A DNA stretch of 64,000 nt. Source: an uncultured Alistipes sp. (lineage in GTDB: Bacteria > Bacteroidota > Bacteroidia > Bacteroidales > Rikenellaceae). A program made the position numbers and the translations under genes. The stretch lies in the NCBI GenBank assembly GCA_947177225.1, contig CAMWTS010000010.1, positions 1-64,000 of the forward strand, given 5' to 3'. How positions within the stretch are numbered: position 1 is the stretch's first letter; every line of letters starts with the position of its first letter. This document shows positions 8,516 to 18,114 of the stretch, piece after piece. The notes beneath the pieces are model-generated. The model was not told where the DNA came from. It did no database searches and was given only the letters and a program-made list of their open reading frames with translations.

Positions 8516-9328
8516 CTACTTCTGAAACTTCATCGTGAAACGTCTGAGCCACCCCATGACCGGCCGCGGCAGACACATACATACCGGAATGAAGAGTCTG
8601 AACCACCAGTCGGGCACTACGCAGCGACGGCCTTTCCACATGGCTCTCAGGCCTCTGCGCGCACAGCTGTCGGCCGAGGTCAACACCCCTGTACGCAGTC
8701 CTATTCGCTGCCAGCGAGGAGTAAGACCGTAAAGATCGGTGGCGATACCGGCCGGACATATGGCCGTAACACTCACTCCGCGTTCGCGCACCTCCTTGGA
8801 GAAAGCCACAGAGAAACTCTTCAAATAGGCTTTGCTCGCACTGTACAGCGACAAGCCGGGAAAAGGCATCCAGATCGAATACGACGACATGTTGAGAATG
8901 CGTCCGCCGCCGCGCCGCGCCATATCCTCGCCATAGAGGCGGCACATGAGCGTTGCCGTCACATCGTGCAGCAATATGATGCGCTTGATGCGCTCCTCGT
9001 CGGTAGATAGTATGTCGCAAAACGAGAACATGCCGGCGTTGTTTATCAGCACGTCGATCTTCAACCCCTGCTGCTCGGTCCAGGCGAACAGCTCTTCGGC
9101 CGCCGTCACAGTCGCCATGTCGCACACGCGGCATACGCACTTCACGCCGTGCTCGCGTCCGATGCTATCGGCTACCTGCCCGACGGCAGGATTGATGTCG
9201 ACCGCCACGATGTTGTAGCCGAGTGCGGCCAGTCGCGCCGCATAACAACGGCCTATGCCGGTGGCCACACCCGTGACCAGCGCCGTGCGCGAACCGCGTT
9301 CTACCTCGCCTCTGCGTCTGCGTGCCAT
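8516..9328 (-). CDS. Short-chain dehydrogenase/reductase, probable hydroxysteroid dehydrogenase
   Basis: The protein has 270 residues, the usual SDR length. The NAD(P)-binding motif TGVATGIG is at 19-26, NNAG at 96-99, catalytic Ser at about 148-149, and Tyr162 with Lys166 in the YSASK motif. Asp44 after the second strand (VAVDI) favours NAD(H) over NADP(H). It starts six bases after the OYE-family gene and follows a steroid 5-alpha-reductase. In that setting a 3-hydroxysteroid dehydrogenase acting on bile acids is the best guess. The sequence alone cannot set substrate or alpha/beta stereochemistry. The protein is soluble except for a basic N-terminus and a C-terminal stretch with hydrophobic segments that may touch the membrane. 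Confidence 0.85.
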   Translation of the reverse strand: MARRRRGEVERGSRTALVTGVATGIGRCYAARLAALGYNIVAVDINPAVGQVADSIGREHGVKCVCRVCDMATVTAAEELFAWTEQQGLKIDVLINNAGMFSFCDILSTDEERIKRIILLHDVTATLMCRLYGEDMARRGGGRILNMSSYSIWMPFPGLSLYSASKAYLKSFSVAFSKEVRERGVSVTAICPAGIATDLYGLTPRWQRIGLRTGVLTSADSCARRGLRAMWKGRRCVVPDWWFRLFIPVCMCLPRPVMGWLRRFTMKFQK

Positions 9329-9334
9329 ATCCGC

Positions 9335-10579
9335 CTACTTTATCTTGTTCAACTCACGCCACAGACGCTCCGGAATAGGCTCCTTGCAGTTGTGGCAGCA
9401 CTGCATGTCGACCGAGTACATGCGCGCCATGCAGTAGTCGCGATGATCGCAGCCGCTGCGGGTCGACATGTCGCCCTCGCGCAACTTGTTGACGAAAGCC
9501 GGATCGTTGACCAGCGCACGCGCCATCTGCACCATCTCGAAGCCTGCGTCCAATACGCGTTCAATGCCCTCGCGCGAGACCAGACCGCCGACATACACCA
9601 GCGGACATTTCAACTCGGCACGGAACTTCTTGGCGTTTTCCAGAAAATAGCACTCCTCGAAGTCGTACTGCTTTATCATCTGATTGCCGAACAGATTGAC
9701 CACGATCTTCTGCGGCCACGACGACCACGGCATGTAATAGCTCATGGTCTTGGTCGGGATACGACCGCGCATCACGGCCATCGGAGCCTTGCTCACGAAT
9801 CCCGAAGTCAGCACTATGCCGTCGACGCCGAAGCGTTCGATCTGCTTGGCGATCTCCAAACTCTCGGGGATCTGTATTCCGCTCTTGAATCCGTCCTCCA
9901 TGTTGTGCTTCACCAGCACCGCCATGCCCAAACGCTTGGCCTCGGTCATCACCTCCTCCAAACACATGTTCATGAAGCGCATGCGGTTTTCGAGCGAACC
10001 GCCATACTCGTCGCGGCGATGGTTGGTATACGGCGACAGGAACTGCGAGATGAGATAGCCGTGACCGGCATGCACCTCCACGCTGTCGAAACCCGCCTCA
10101 TGCGCCGTACGTACGGCACGGCCGAAATCCTTGGCAAACTCCACGCACTCGCGGCGCTTCATGCCGCGCACAAACGTCGGAGAGTAGAGGTTGAAGCCGG
10201 TCGATGCTCCCACGGGAAAGCAGCCCGCCGTCGACCAGTGCGTCATGTTGCCGCAGTGGCCTATCTGTATGCCTGCGGCTGCCCCCTCGGCATGTATGGC
10301 ATCGGTTATATCTTTCAATTGCGGCACGATCTCATCGCGCAGCCACAACTGCTTGTTGAACGATATACCGCTGCGGTTGACCGAAGCGTAAGCCAGAGTG
10401 GTCATGCCGACACCGCCGCGAGCCACGCTCACGTGATAGTTTTTGAGCTGTTCGGTGGGACCGAAATCCTTTCCCATCGACTCGAATGCCGCCGAGCGTA
10501 TCGTGCGGTTGCGCAGCGTCACGCTGCCGAGCCGGTACTCGGTAAAGAGCTTCGACTCCTTATGCGATTGTTCTTTCAT
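9335..10579 (-). CDS. Old Yellow Enzyme-family NADH:flavin oxidoreductase, probable steroid ene-reductase
   Basis: The protein has 414 residues and forms a single FMN-binding TIM barrel. The family signature HAGHGYLISQFLSP is at 170-183 and RDEYGGSLENR at 189-199, with the phosphate-binding GG and ALVNDP elements near the C-terminus. Cys cluster 377, 383, 394, 395 and 398 ends the protein. It lacks the extra FAD/NAD domain of the ~650-residue BaiCD/BaiH type, so it is a short relative. It is preceded by a 5-alpha-reductase (7-base gap) and followed by a dehydrogenase (6-base gap). A 5-beta-reductase or other 3-oxo-delta-4 (or delta-1) steroid reductase role is inferred from these neighbours. 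Confidence 0.85.
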   Translation of the reverse strand: MKEQSHKESKLFTEYRLGSVTLRNRTIRSAAFESMGKDFGPTEQLKNYHVSVARGGVGMTTLAYASVNRSGISFNKQLWLRDEIVPQLKDITDAIHAEGAAAGIQIGHCGNMTHWSTAGCFPVGASTGFNLYSPTFVRGMKRRECVEFAKDFGRAVRTAHEAGFDSVEVHAGHGYLISQFLSPYTNHRRDEYGGSLENRMRFMNMCLEEVMTEAKRLGMAVLVKHNMEDGFKSGIQIPESLEIAKQIERFGVDGIVLTSGFVSKAPMAVMRGRIPTKTMSYYMPWSSWPQKIVVNLFGNQMIKQYDFEECYFLENAKKFRAELKCPLVYVGGLVSREGIERVLDAGFEMVQMARALVNDPAFVNKLREGDMSTRSGCDHRDYCMARMYSVDMQCCHNCKEPIPERLWRELNKIK

Positions 10580-10586
10580 GCGAAAG

Positions 10587-11363
10587 TCAATATATGAACG
10601 GTATTATTTTTTTTCGTTTCAATGATGTGAACTCCTCGCCGAACTCCTTCTCGTAACGGCGATAGAGCGACACCGAGCGCGGTGCCAGGTTGGCGAAGGT
10701 CCACCATGCGAAGACCACTCCCGCCCACGACCACGACGCCACGGCAAAGCCCACCCACTCGGTCAGCTCGCCGAAATAGTTTGCCGACGACACATATCGG
10801 AACATGCCACCTCGCGGAATATAGTGGCGGGTATCGCCCGGCTTGCGCAGATGACGGATTATGTAGTCCGATTGCAGATTGATGAAAAATCCGGCAAGGA
10901 ATATCGCCGCGCCGATGTAGATATACGGTTTCGAAAACCAGTCGTCGTAGTAGCCCATGCCGGGTGCGAAGTAGAATATCCAGCCTCCTTGCATACAGGC
11001 ATTCAACGTGTTGAACACCACTCCCATGGCAACTATACCCAACGGCATCTTGGAGTTGCCGCGCATCTTCAACGGGAAGATAAACGAACGCTGGAAATAA
11101 TGCGTCTCGAAAATCAGCAGCAACGCCATGGGTGCCGCCTGCCACTTGTAGTCCGACAGCAGCCACAGTGCCGCCATGGCGAAAAATACGGGCGACTCCA
11201 TCACCACCCACCCCACTCTGTTGGGTATCGGACGACCGTATTTGGGGTTGAACAGATATCCGTAACCGGCCTCGAAGAAATTGAGCGCGACATACACGAC
11301 CAACGCCAACACAGCCATCACGATCAGAAACACATTGTAAGTCTGTAAGGTAATCATCTCCAT
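10587..11363 (-). CDS. 3-oxo-5-alpha-steroid 4-dehydrogenase (steroid 5-alpha-reductase family)
   Basis: The protein has 258 residues and about six to seven membrane helices. The C-terminal region carries the family hallmarks: RHLRKPGDTRHYIPRGGMF, then YVSSANYFGELTEWVGFA, and a final RRYEKEFGEEF basic/aromatic tail, as in eukaryotic SRD5A enzymes. These bind NADPH and reduce the delta-4 bond of 3-keto steroids to the 5-alpha product. The ATG at 11363 is preferred; a GTG at 11378 would sit almost on the predicted transcription start. The gene is first in an operon with an OYE reductase and an SDR. Together they could turn a 3-oxo-delta-4 bile acid into 5-alpha (allo) or 5-beta 3-hydroxy products. 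The substrate is inferred, not proven. Confidence 0.9.
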   Translation of the reverse strand: MEMITLQTYNVFLIVMAVLALVVYVALNFFEAGYGYLFNPKYGRPIPNRVGWVVMESPVFFAMAALWLLSDYKWQAAPMALLLIFETHYFQRSFIFPLKMRGNSKMPLGIVAMGVVFNTLNACMQGGWIFYFAPGMGYYDDWFSKPYIYIGAAIFLAGFFINLQSDYIIRHLRKPGDTRHYIPRGGMFRYVSSANYFGELTEWVGFAVASWSWAGVVFAWWTFANLAPRSVSLYRRYEKEFGEEFTSLKRKKIIPFIY

Positions 11364-11394
11364 TCGGGGTTTACACACAAAGCATATAATCGTA

Positions 11395-11402
11395 CAAAGT
11401 TA
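11395..11402 (-). promoter_or_regulatory. -7 box (TAACTTTG) for the steroid-reductase operon
   Basis: The minus strand reads TAACTTTG, matching TAnnTTTG, 32 bases before the chosen ATG. A TTG lies upstream at 11429-11431, 26 bases away, a little farther than usual. Confidence 0.6.
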
Positions 11403-11542
11403 CATAATTTTCCCGAATCGCCGTCCCTCAACGGCAAAAAACATCTCTGTCCGTCTGCATATATGCACACATATCTCAATTCGATATGCCATGTCGACAG
11501 CTGCTGAAAACAGAGGTATGACCGCCAAAGCCACACATGAAA

Positions 11543-11586
11543 AATCCGCAGACAGTCCGTACGCAAGTACAGTCCATCTGCGGATT
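11543..11586 (-). terminator. Terminator after the nucleic-acid utilisation operon
   Basis: Minus-strand RNA pairs AATCCGCAGA (11577-11586 side) with TCTGCGGATT (11543-11552 side) and is followed by TTTTTC. A smaller hairpin (AAGGCGC, eight-base loop, GCGCCTT; 11592-11613) lies between it and the DUF5689 stop codon. Confidence 0.75.
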
Positions 11587-11627
11587 CGAGCAAGGCGCAA
11601 CGAACCGCGCCTTTTAACTAAAAACAA

Positions 11628-12848
11628 TTAGTCGATGAAGTCCTCTCCCTCCGAATCGATCCAAGGCACAGTGGCCATATCCTCCGTGGTGAGAGCGGCC
11701 ACCTCGGCATCGGTCAGCAAAGCTGCATCGCCATTCTCAAACTCGACATCTTCGAAACGACTGACAGAGAGCTGATATGAAGCATAGTCATCGGCTCCGC
11801 CGGTATAGCTGGAACGCTGAGCATATATGCCGTAGATGGCTGTCACGGTAGCCTTCTCGCCATCTCTGGGAACATTACGCTTGGCAAAGCGCGAATAGCC
11901 GCTGGTACGCAGAGAGTATACGCCTGCATCAGAGCAATATTCGGCCGCAGTATTATAGGTGAACAGCATAGAACCGTAGAGGCTCTTGCCATCGACGCTA
12001 TACGCCCAATGATACCAAGCCTTCGTCACGGTAGGACGCGGATCGGTGTAGAGCCAGCTGGGATAGATGTTCTGGAACGAACCGCTCATCAACGCCGGAG
12101 ATGCTATCACACCCGGGTTCTGAGGATCGTTGGGCACACCGGCATAGTGGTGCGTAAGTCCCTCGAAGCGGATCAGACGGCCAAACATCGACTCACGATT
12201 GCTTGCGCTCAACACGGTAAGGTAGTTGTCGGGGGTCACGGTGATGATGTCGACCGACTTGGGATTGGCCTGCCACTGCTCGTAAGAACCGACTATAAGC
12301 TCGTCCTGCTCACCGGCAAAGACATGCTCGGCGATGACCGAGAGATTATCGATCGTCGAATTGGCATAGAACTTATGCTCGTCGGCCTTGTTATACGACT
12401 CGGTCGGAGCACCGCCCACAGAGAGCATCATGCGGTAATTGCCAAGATAGAGATCCTGCAAACGGACATAAACCCACTGTCCCTGACGATATCTGAGGTA
12501 GTTGCCGTTGGTCAGACGAATCTCTATACCGCCGGTCTCGTCCTGCACGTAGAGCGACTTGTAGATGTTGCCCTGCTCGTCGTCCGACGTAACCTTACCC
12601 TTGATATAGATATCGTCGTTGATTTGCAAATACTTGGTATTGGACCAGCTGCTGTTGACACCGGTATTGCTGATCGGGCCGAACATCGCTTTAAGCTCCT
12701 TGACAGTCACATGGCGGCTCTCGGGGAACTGCGAAGCGAACATGTCGTCGGTATAGGGCAGACGAGGCTCAACGTCGTCGAAATTCTCATAGCAGCCGAC
12801 CGACATGAGCGCGACCGCAAAAATGGCAAATATCTTATTAAGTTTCAT
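11628..12848 (-). CDS. DUF5689 (OB-fold) surface lipoprotein
   Basis: The chosen start gives 406 residues. The signal ends LMSVGC, a lipobox, so the protein is probably surface-exposed. The central part (about 60-250) has the DUF5689 pattern: IKGKVTSDDEQGNIYKSLYV, then QDETGGIEIRL, which is an OB-fold typical of nucleic-acid binding. The C-terminus is Glu/Asp rich. The ATG at 12848 fits the signal peptide better than the ATG three codons upstream. It follows the TonB receptor by 20 bases and is last in the operon. Within a nuclease-containing locus it is likely the partner lipoprotein that captures ligand for the receptor, an inference by analogy with SusD. Confidence 0.85.
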   Translation of the reverse strand: MKLNKIFAIFAVALMSVGCYENFDDVEPRLPYTDDMFASQFPESRHVTVKELKAMFGPISNTGVNSSWSNTKYLQINDDIYIKGKVTSDDEQGNIYKSLYVQDETGGIEIRLTNGNYLRYRQGQWVYVRLQDLYLGNYRMMLSVGGAPTESYNKADEHKFYANSTIDNLSVIAEHVFAGEQDELIVGSYEQWQANPKSVDIITVTPDNYLTVLSASNRESMFGRLIRFEGLTHHYAGVPNDPQNPGVIASPALMSGSFQNIYPSWLYTDPRPTVTKAWYHWAYSVDGKSLYGSMLFTYNTAAEYCSDAGVYSLRTSGYSRFAKRNVPRDGEKATVTAIYGIYAQRSSYTGGADDYASYQLSVSRFEDVEFENGDAALLTDAEVAALTTEDMATVPWIDSEGEDFID

Positions 12849-12868
12849 AATATTCACATTTTACGCTG

Positions 12869-15778
12869 TTAGAATCGGAAATATACGTTCAGGTAGTAGG
12901 TCGTACCCAACATGTAGAAGTATCTCGAATCGAAACGCTTGTAGTTGTACATCTTAACCACGCGGGGCGAACCCTCGGCGTCGGTGACGATAGTCGGACC
13001 GTAGAGTTTGTTGAGACGCATCTGCTCGTAACCGCCGGTACGGATATTCTGATCGTTGAGAATATTCTTCACTTCAAGGCTGAATCCGAGCGTATATTTG
13101 TAGTTGATATACCAGCTCTTACCTACACTCGCATTGAGCGTGAAAGCATGTTTGAGCTTCTCCTGCTCCTTGATAGAGTTGATCTTGTCGATAACCTCCA
13201 TCTTCTGACGGCCGGTTTCAAGATTCTCGAAGTCGTAGAGATCCATGATGCGGTTGGCGAGATAACGCGTACGATACATCGGGTTCATCGACAGGTAGAG
13301 ATTGTCGTAATAGTTGAAGTCGATCGATGCGAACCAATAGTTCTTGCCGCGGAACGACAGACCCAGGTTCATAGCCGTCTGAGGCGTGCTCTCGATCTTC
13401 ATGTTCTTCCAGTTGACCACACTGCGGATACGATCCGTAGCGCTGTTGTCGACCATCTGCGTGAACTGAGGATTCGAGGTGTAGATGTAGTCGCCGTAGC
13501 TCAATGCCGCGTTGAACTGCAATCCCCATGCAATAGGCACATTCAAGCCCAATTCCACACCGGCATAACGCTTGTCGATGCCGCTCATGGCGAAGTTGGT
13601 GAACGAGCTCAGCAGGTCATCGTAGAACGATATGACACGCGACTGATCCTTGATGGTGGTATAGTAACCCGAAAGACGTGCACGGATCCACGACGTACGC
13701 AGGTTGTACGACAGATCGACGCCGAACACCTTTTCGGTCGACAGACCGGGCGTAATCTGATTGCGGGTACGTGCCGACACGAAAGCATTGTTGAACGTCG
13801 GGGCATTCTGCATGAGAGTCACATTGGCTTCCAGCGAATGAGCACCTGAGAATACGTAGCTCAAATTGAGTTTTGCCTTATAAGTCAGATCGTTGATCTT
13901 CTCCGAGTCGCCGAGCGAGGTCTTGCCTATGTCGCCGCCGGCATTGGCATTGGCGAACAGACCCTTCTCCCAGCGTCCCTCACGCCACATGCTCGAAAAA
14001 CCTATCTCGCCGCCGAGATTGGCACTGAAACCGCCAGCCGAGAACTGATACATAGCCCACAACTGACCCTGCTGCACATGTGCATAGTAGTCGTAGTTGA
14101 ACTTGTCGCCCTCGGTAACAGCCTGAGCATGACCGTGCTCGTTGTAGTATGCGAGGTTGTTCTGGTAAGCGATGACATCGTTGCCGAAGTCGCGCAAAGC
14201 GAACTTGTCCTCGTCGACCCAATAATCGCCGCCGAGCAGGTCTTTCACCTGATCGTAGTACTCGGTGCGGTTTACACGAACGCGCACACCGCCCATCAGC
14301 TTGGAACCGCCGCGGAAGGTGTGGTTGAGCTGAGCCACGAAGTTGAAGTCGCGCTGATCGGTATGACGCTCCTCGACCATGCGGTTCGAACGATGGCCGC
14401 TGCCATAAGTGGCATCGGTCTTACCGTTGTAGTTGTCGCGGATCATGCCGTCCCAGTCGATGCGTCCAGTCCAGTCGCGGGTGGCGGCTATCATCATATC
14501 GCGGTACGAATCTATCGTCACGTCGGTATAGGCATTGGGATCGACTGCCTGAGCAGCCATATACTCGCTCACACGATTGCCGTAATACGACGGCAGGTAG
14601 CGATAATAATCGGGACGCGGATCGGTACCGTCGTTCCACGTAAGTGCCGAGTAGCCGTTATAGCCGAATCGGAACGATGCTGCGGCCGACAGCGAGGTAT
14701 TCTCCGAGATCTGCCAGTTGTAGTTGAGCATCACGATAGGCTCGTGAGTACGGCGCACGCGCGAGTTGCGCAGTTTGCCGGCCTGATAACCCACATTGGG
14801 ATTGTAGTAGTGGCTGCCGAAGAGCTGATAGGCCTCCTCCGTTGCTGCCATCTGAGCACCGCGCTGCGTGGGTGCACCCATAACGGTCAACGACAGACGG
14901 TGGCGCGAGTTGAACTCCTTCTCCACCGAACCGAAATAGCCGTAACCATTGTAGTATACGCCATCGACATAGCCGTTGCCGCCCTGACGCGTCGACAACG
15001 AGAAGCCGTATGACCAACCGTCATCGCGCGAACCCGAGGCATACGAAACCATTGCACGGAAACGATACATCGAGTTGCCGTTTACAACACTCGCACGCAA
15101 ACCTTTACGCATCTGCGACGCACGTGCATTGATGTTGGTGGTACCGCCGATGCCGCCCAGACCTACGTCCGAAGCCTGCAAGCCGGAAGTATTGTTCTGG
15201 TTACGCGTAGCATCGTTCAGACCGCTCCACAACGACCACGGGCCATAGCCCGTCATGGCGTCGTTGAAACGTATGCCGTTGAGATATACGTCGGTGTACT
15301 GCGAATCGTAGCCGCGCACATTGAAGCGCATCTCGCTGAACTTATACGAGGCGATGTTGTTGAACACGTCTTTCGATGCCGACAGCGACGACGGCAAAGC
15401 CGAGTTGTCGCCCATCGACTCCACATCGGTGTCGAGTTCGGCAAAGATGGAGTCATCGACACCAAGCTCTGTAACGGGGACTATGACCACCTTGTTGACA
15501 TCGCGCACGAGCTTGTCGACGCGCACCATAATCGTGAGGTCCTCGAACTCGGGAGCCTCGAAACGCACCTTATATGTTCCTTTGGGAAGGTTCTCCAATA
15601 CGAAATCACCGGAATCATCGGTAACAGCATTCTGCATGCCTCCCTCTATCGAGACCTTGACGCCGCCTACGGCCACGCGACCGTCTCGCGAAACGACCTT
15701 ACCCTTGACACCACCGTTCTGCGCATAAGCGCCCACGGTGAGCAGAGCAAGCATTACTGTTATTAAAAATTGCTTCAT
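12869..15778 (-). CDS. TonB-dependent receptor with N-terminal carboxypeptidase-regulatory-like domain
   Basis: The protein has 969 residues. The signal peptide covers 1-19 (ending AYA). A CarboxypepD-regulatory-like beta domain lies at about 22-105. The plug follows at about 125-230 and includes EMRFNVRGYDSQYTDVYLNG. The rest is a ~22-strand barrel ending in an aromatic residue (YFRF), as expected for outer-membrane assembly. It is not a classic SusC, since no adjacent SusD is present. The plug lacks the usual SusC signature, and the partner is the DUF5689 lipoprotein. Nuclease genes directly upstream suggest import of nucleic-acid breakdown products or phosphate/nucleosides. Confidence 0.9.
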   Translation of the reverse strand: MKQFLITVMLALLTVGAYAQNGGVKGKVVSRDGRVAVGGVKVSIEGGMQNAVTDDSGDFVLENLPKGTYKVRFEAPEFEDLTIMVRVDKLVRDVNKVVIVPVTELGVDDSIFAELDTDVESMGDNSALPSSLSASKDVFNNIASYKFSEMRFNVRGYDSQYTDVYLNGIRFNDAMTGYGPWSLWSGLNDATRNQNNTSGLQASDVGLGGIGGTTNINARASQMRKGLRASVVNGNSMYRFRAMVSYASGSRDDGWSYGFSLSTRQGGNGYVDGVYYNGYGYFGSVEKEFNSRHRLSLTVMGAPTQRGAQMAATEEAYQLFGSHYYNPNVGYQAGKLRNSRVRRTHEPIVMLNYNWQISENTSLSAAASFRFGYNGYSALTWNDGTDPRPDYYRYLPSYYGNRVSEYMAAQAVDPNAYTDVTIDSYRDMMIAATRDWTGRIDWDGMIRDNYNGKTDATYGSGHRSNRMVEERHTDQRDFNFVAQLNHTFRGGSKLMGGVRVRVNRTEYYDQVKDLLGGDYWVDEDKFALRDFGNDVIAYQNNLAYYNEHGHAQAVTEGDKFNYDYYAHVQQGQLWAMYQFSAGGFSANLGGEIGFSSMWREGRWEKGLFANANAGGDIGKTSLGDSEKINDLTYKAKLNLSYVFSGAHSLEANVTLMQNAPTFNNAFVSARTRNQITPGLSTEKVFGVDLSYNLRTSWIRARLSGYYTTIKDQSRVISFYDDLLSSFTNFAMSGIDKRYAGVELGLNVPIAWGLQFNAALSYGDYIYTSNPQFTQMVDNSATDRIRSVVNWKNMKIESTPQTAMNLGLSFRGKNYWFASIDFNYYDNLYLSMNPMYRTRYLANRIMDLYDFENLETGRQKMEVIDKINSIKEQEKLKHAFTLNASVGKSWYINYKYTLGFSLEVKNILNDQNIRTGGYEQMRLNKLYGPTIVTDAEGSPRVVKMYNYKRFDSRYFYMLGTTYYLNVYFRF

Positions 15779-15796
15779 TATGATTTAGTTAAAGGT

Positions 15797-16831
15797 TTAT
15801 TTTCCGATATAGATATAAACGGGGAAGTGATCGCTGAATCCGTTCTGGAAGTTGTTGCCGACGAACGTACGCAACGGATAACCCTTATACTGTCCCTCCT
15901 GCTGTATCATGTAGGGACGAGAGAAGATGTTGCCGTAGAACTTCGAGTTCTTTCCCTGCAACAGCTTCAACTTGCCGGTCGAGCCGACGGCAAGATTCTC
16001 CGTAACGCAGATGTTGTCAAACAGATTCCAGGCATCGCCGTATGCGAGCGTGCCGCGGCCGGACTTCAACACATCGATGAAAGGATTGTAGAAATCGCCC
16101 TTTTCGAGCTTCTTGATCTTGCCCTTGGCACCCATCGTCTCGACGACGCTGCGGTCGGTGGCATCGTCGTTGAAGTCGCCCATCACCACCACCTTGGTGG
16201 CCGGATTGAGCTTCATCAGCGAATCCTTGATCTCGCGAATCTGCTTAGCGCAGGCATCGCGCTTGAAAGCCGAGGCCTCTTTGCCGCCCAGACGCGAAGG
16301 CCAGTGCGACACGAGAAAGTAGAACGGCTCGCCCTCGATCGTACCCCACATCACGATAAGGTCGCGCGTGCGGAAATAGGGAAGACCCGGCACCTCGGTC
16401 TTGATGTTGTCGCTGCCTTCCAACTTGAATACGTCGGGACGGTAGATGAAACCGCAGTCGACACCGCGCGCATCGGGCGAATCGTAATGCACGATACGGT
16501 AGTTGGCACCTTTGAGTTTCGGCGTGGCGATAATATCCTCCAAGATCGATCGGTTCTCGATCTCCGAAACACCTATGACAATAGGATACTCCTTCTGTAT
16601 GGCCGCAATATCGAACAACACGCGCTCGATGTTGGCAAGTTTTTTGTCATACTTAGTCTGGTTCCACTGCTTCGCACCCTCGGGCGTGAACTCATCGTCG
16701 TGAGTCTCCGGATCGTTGTAGATGTCGAAGAAGTTTTCGAGATTGTAGAAAGCCACCGTATAGGGCTTCTGCGCCGTGCCGTATGCGAACAGCAGCAAGG
16801 CGAACAATCCTGTCAGCAGTAATTTTTTCAT
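15797..16831 (-). CDS. Secreted endonuclease/exonuclease/phosphatase (EEP) family enzyme
   Basis: The protein has 344 residues. A signal peptide covers about 1-20 (LLLFAYGTAQ). EEP motifs are in order: FYNLENFF at 28-35, GVSEIEN at 87-93 with the metal-binding Glu, GDFNDD in the middle, and SDHFPV at the C-terminus with the catalytic Asp-His pair. The family includes DNase I-like nucleases and phosphodiesterases. The gene follows the non-specific endonuclease by 29 bases and precedes the TonB receptor by 18. A role in trimming DNA or RNA outside the inner membrane is inferred; a phosphatase role on other substrates cannot be excluded. Confidence 0.88.
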   Translation of the reverse strand: MKKLLLTGLFALLLFAYGTAQKPYTVAFYNLENFFDIYNDPETHDDEFTPEGAKQWNQTKYDKKLANIERVLFDIAAIQKEYPIVIGVSEIENRSILEDIIATPKLKGANYRIVHYDSPDARGVDCGFIYRPDVFKLEGSDNIKTEVPGLPYFRTRDLIVMWGTIEGEPFYFLVSHWPSRLGGKEASAFKRDACAKQIREIKDSLMKLNPATKVVVMGDFNDDATDRSVVETMGAKGKIKKLEKGDFYNPFIDVLKSGRGTLAYGDAWNLFDNICVTENLAVGSTGKLKLLQGKNSKFYGNIFSRPYMIQQEGQYKGYPLRTFVGNNFQNGFSDHFPVYIYIGK

Positions 16832-16860
16832 AAACGGTTATCTATTTATAGTTTTGGTTA

Positions 16861-18069
16861 TCACTGATTGATGTTCCATGCCGACGGATTGCACTGCGAC
16901 TTCACCTGCTGGGCTATCGACTCGTCGATCATCGGGAAAAACTCGAAACCGGTAATACGTTCTATATCGCTGATGCTCATGCAATACTCCGACTTTATGG
17001 ATATATCGCTGCCGCTGTCGCGATGACTGAGCCAGAAGCCTATGGCCTTCAACTCCGAAGCATCGGTTATATCCTGCACTCTCTTCTTGGTATTGCCCGC
17101 CGTAGTGCGCAGCAACAGCTTGAAGTAATCGGTAGGTATGGGGCACACATTGCCCGAAGCATCGGTTGTAGTCGAGGCCACCGACGAATCGCGATTGCCG
17201 TCGAACCATGCACCGGTCACGACATACAGCGTATCGGCACACGCCATGCCGCGAACATAACCTTCCAGATAACCCCAGAGATGCTGGTTGAAGTTCGAAG
17301 CCTGCGGCGTCATATTGGTGGCATAGAAAGTCTGGTCCATCATTGTCTGCGTACACTTGCGATCGGCAGCCGGTATCTGATGACCGCGGTCGTAGCGGCC
17401 TGTGTACGAGCGGCTGAGATTGGCCTGATAAGATGTGCTGACCGACGGGTCATAGCCGAAGTAATCCTTACGCGTGGCATCGCCGGTGGTATGAGAGGTG
17501 TGCAGCGGATATGCCACCCACATGCTCGCACGATACTTGGGATCGAAGCACACGGTATAGTTGCGCACGTTGCTCTTGACACCCATATCGGCATAGTGCG
17601 ATAGATAGATATAGCTGTCGTCGTCGCACGTAGGCAGTTCCGGCCACTCGCGCGAGAATGTTATCGACGCATCATAGCTCTGTTGGGTGAAGTGCAACGC
17701 TGCAAACACGCCGTCAGAGAATGACACCTCGACATCTGCCTCTCGCGACTCGCCATTGGGATTCTTGTCGAAATATACATACACCACCTTATCGGTCGTC
17801 TCCATGGTTGCGCTTAACGTCGTCGCGCCATTGGAGAACCGGCACCAGTCGCCCACCGACGAGACGGTAACTGTATACTCCATACCCTGTTGCGCCCTAA
17901 GCACCACAGCGCACGAAGTATTCTCTCCCTTGACCGTCGTCGTTTGCAAATATGCCGACGACTCTATTTTCGGCTGTTCCGACTTGGAATCGCCGTCACA
18001 CGACAATGTTGCCAAAGCCATGCAAACAACAAACACACTTTTGATAAGAGTTGAAAATACGGTTGTCAT
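16861..18069 (-). CDS. DNA/RNA non-specific endonuclease lipoprotein with BACON-like domain
   Basis: The protein has 402 residues. The lipoprotein signal ends ALATLSC at Cys24. A BACON-like beta-sandwich covers about 40-130. The nuclease domain covers about 150-400 with the catalytic DRGH motif at 227-230, and the metal-site segment FYATNMTPQASNFNQHLW at 248-265 carries the conserved Asn. This is the NucA / Serratia-nuclease (beta-beta-alpha metal) family, which cuts DNA and RNA without sequence preference. Surface anchoring fits degradation of extracellular nucleic acid. It is the second gene of the locus. Confidence 0.92.
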   Translation of the reverse strand: MTTVFSTLIKSVFVVCMALATLSCDGDSKSEQPKIESSAYLQTTTVKGENTSCAVVLRAQQGMEYTVTVSSVGDWCRFSNGATTLSATMETTDKVVYVYFDKNPNGESREADVEVSFSDGVFAALHFTQQSYDASITFSREWPELPTCDDDSYIYLSHYADMGVKSNVRNYTVCFDPKYRASMWVAYPLHTSHTTGDATRKDYFGYDPSVSTSYQANLSRSYTGRYDRGHQIPAADRKCTQTMMDQTFYATNMTPQASNFNQHLWGYLEGYVRGMACADTLYVVTGAWFDGNRDSSVASTTTDASGNVCPIPTDYFKLLLRTTAGNTKKRVQDITDASELKAIGFWLSHRDSGSDISIKSEYCMSISDIERITGFEFFPMIDESIAQQVKSQCNPSAWNINQ

Positions 18070-18114
18070 TTCACTTGAAATTATAGCAGAATATCCTTAT
18101 TATATTAGACATCT

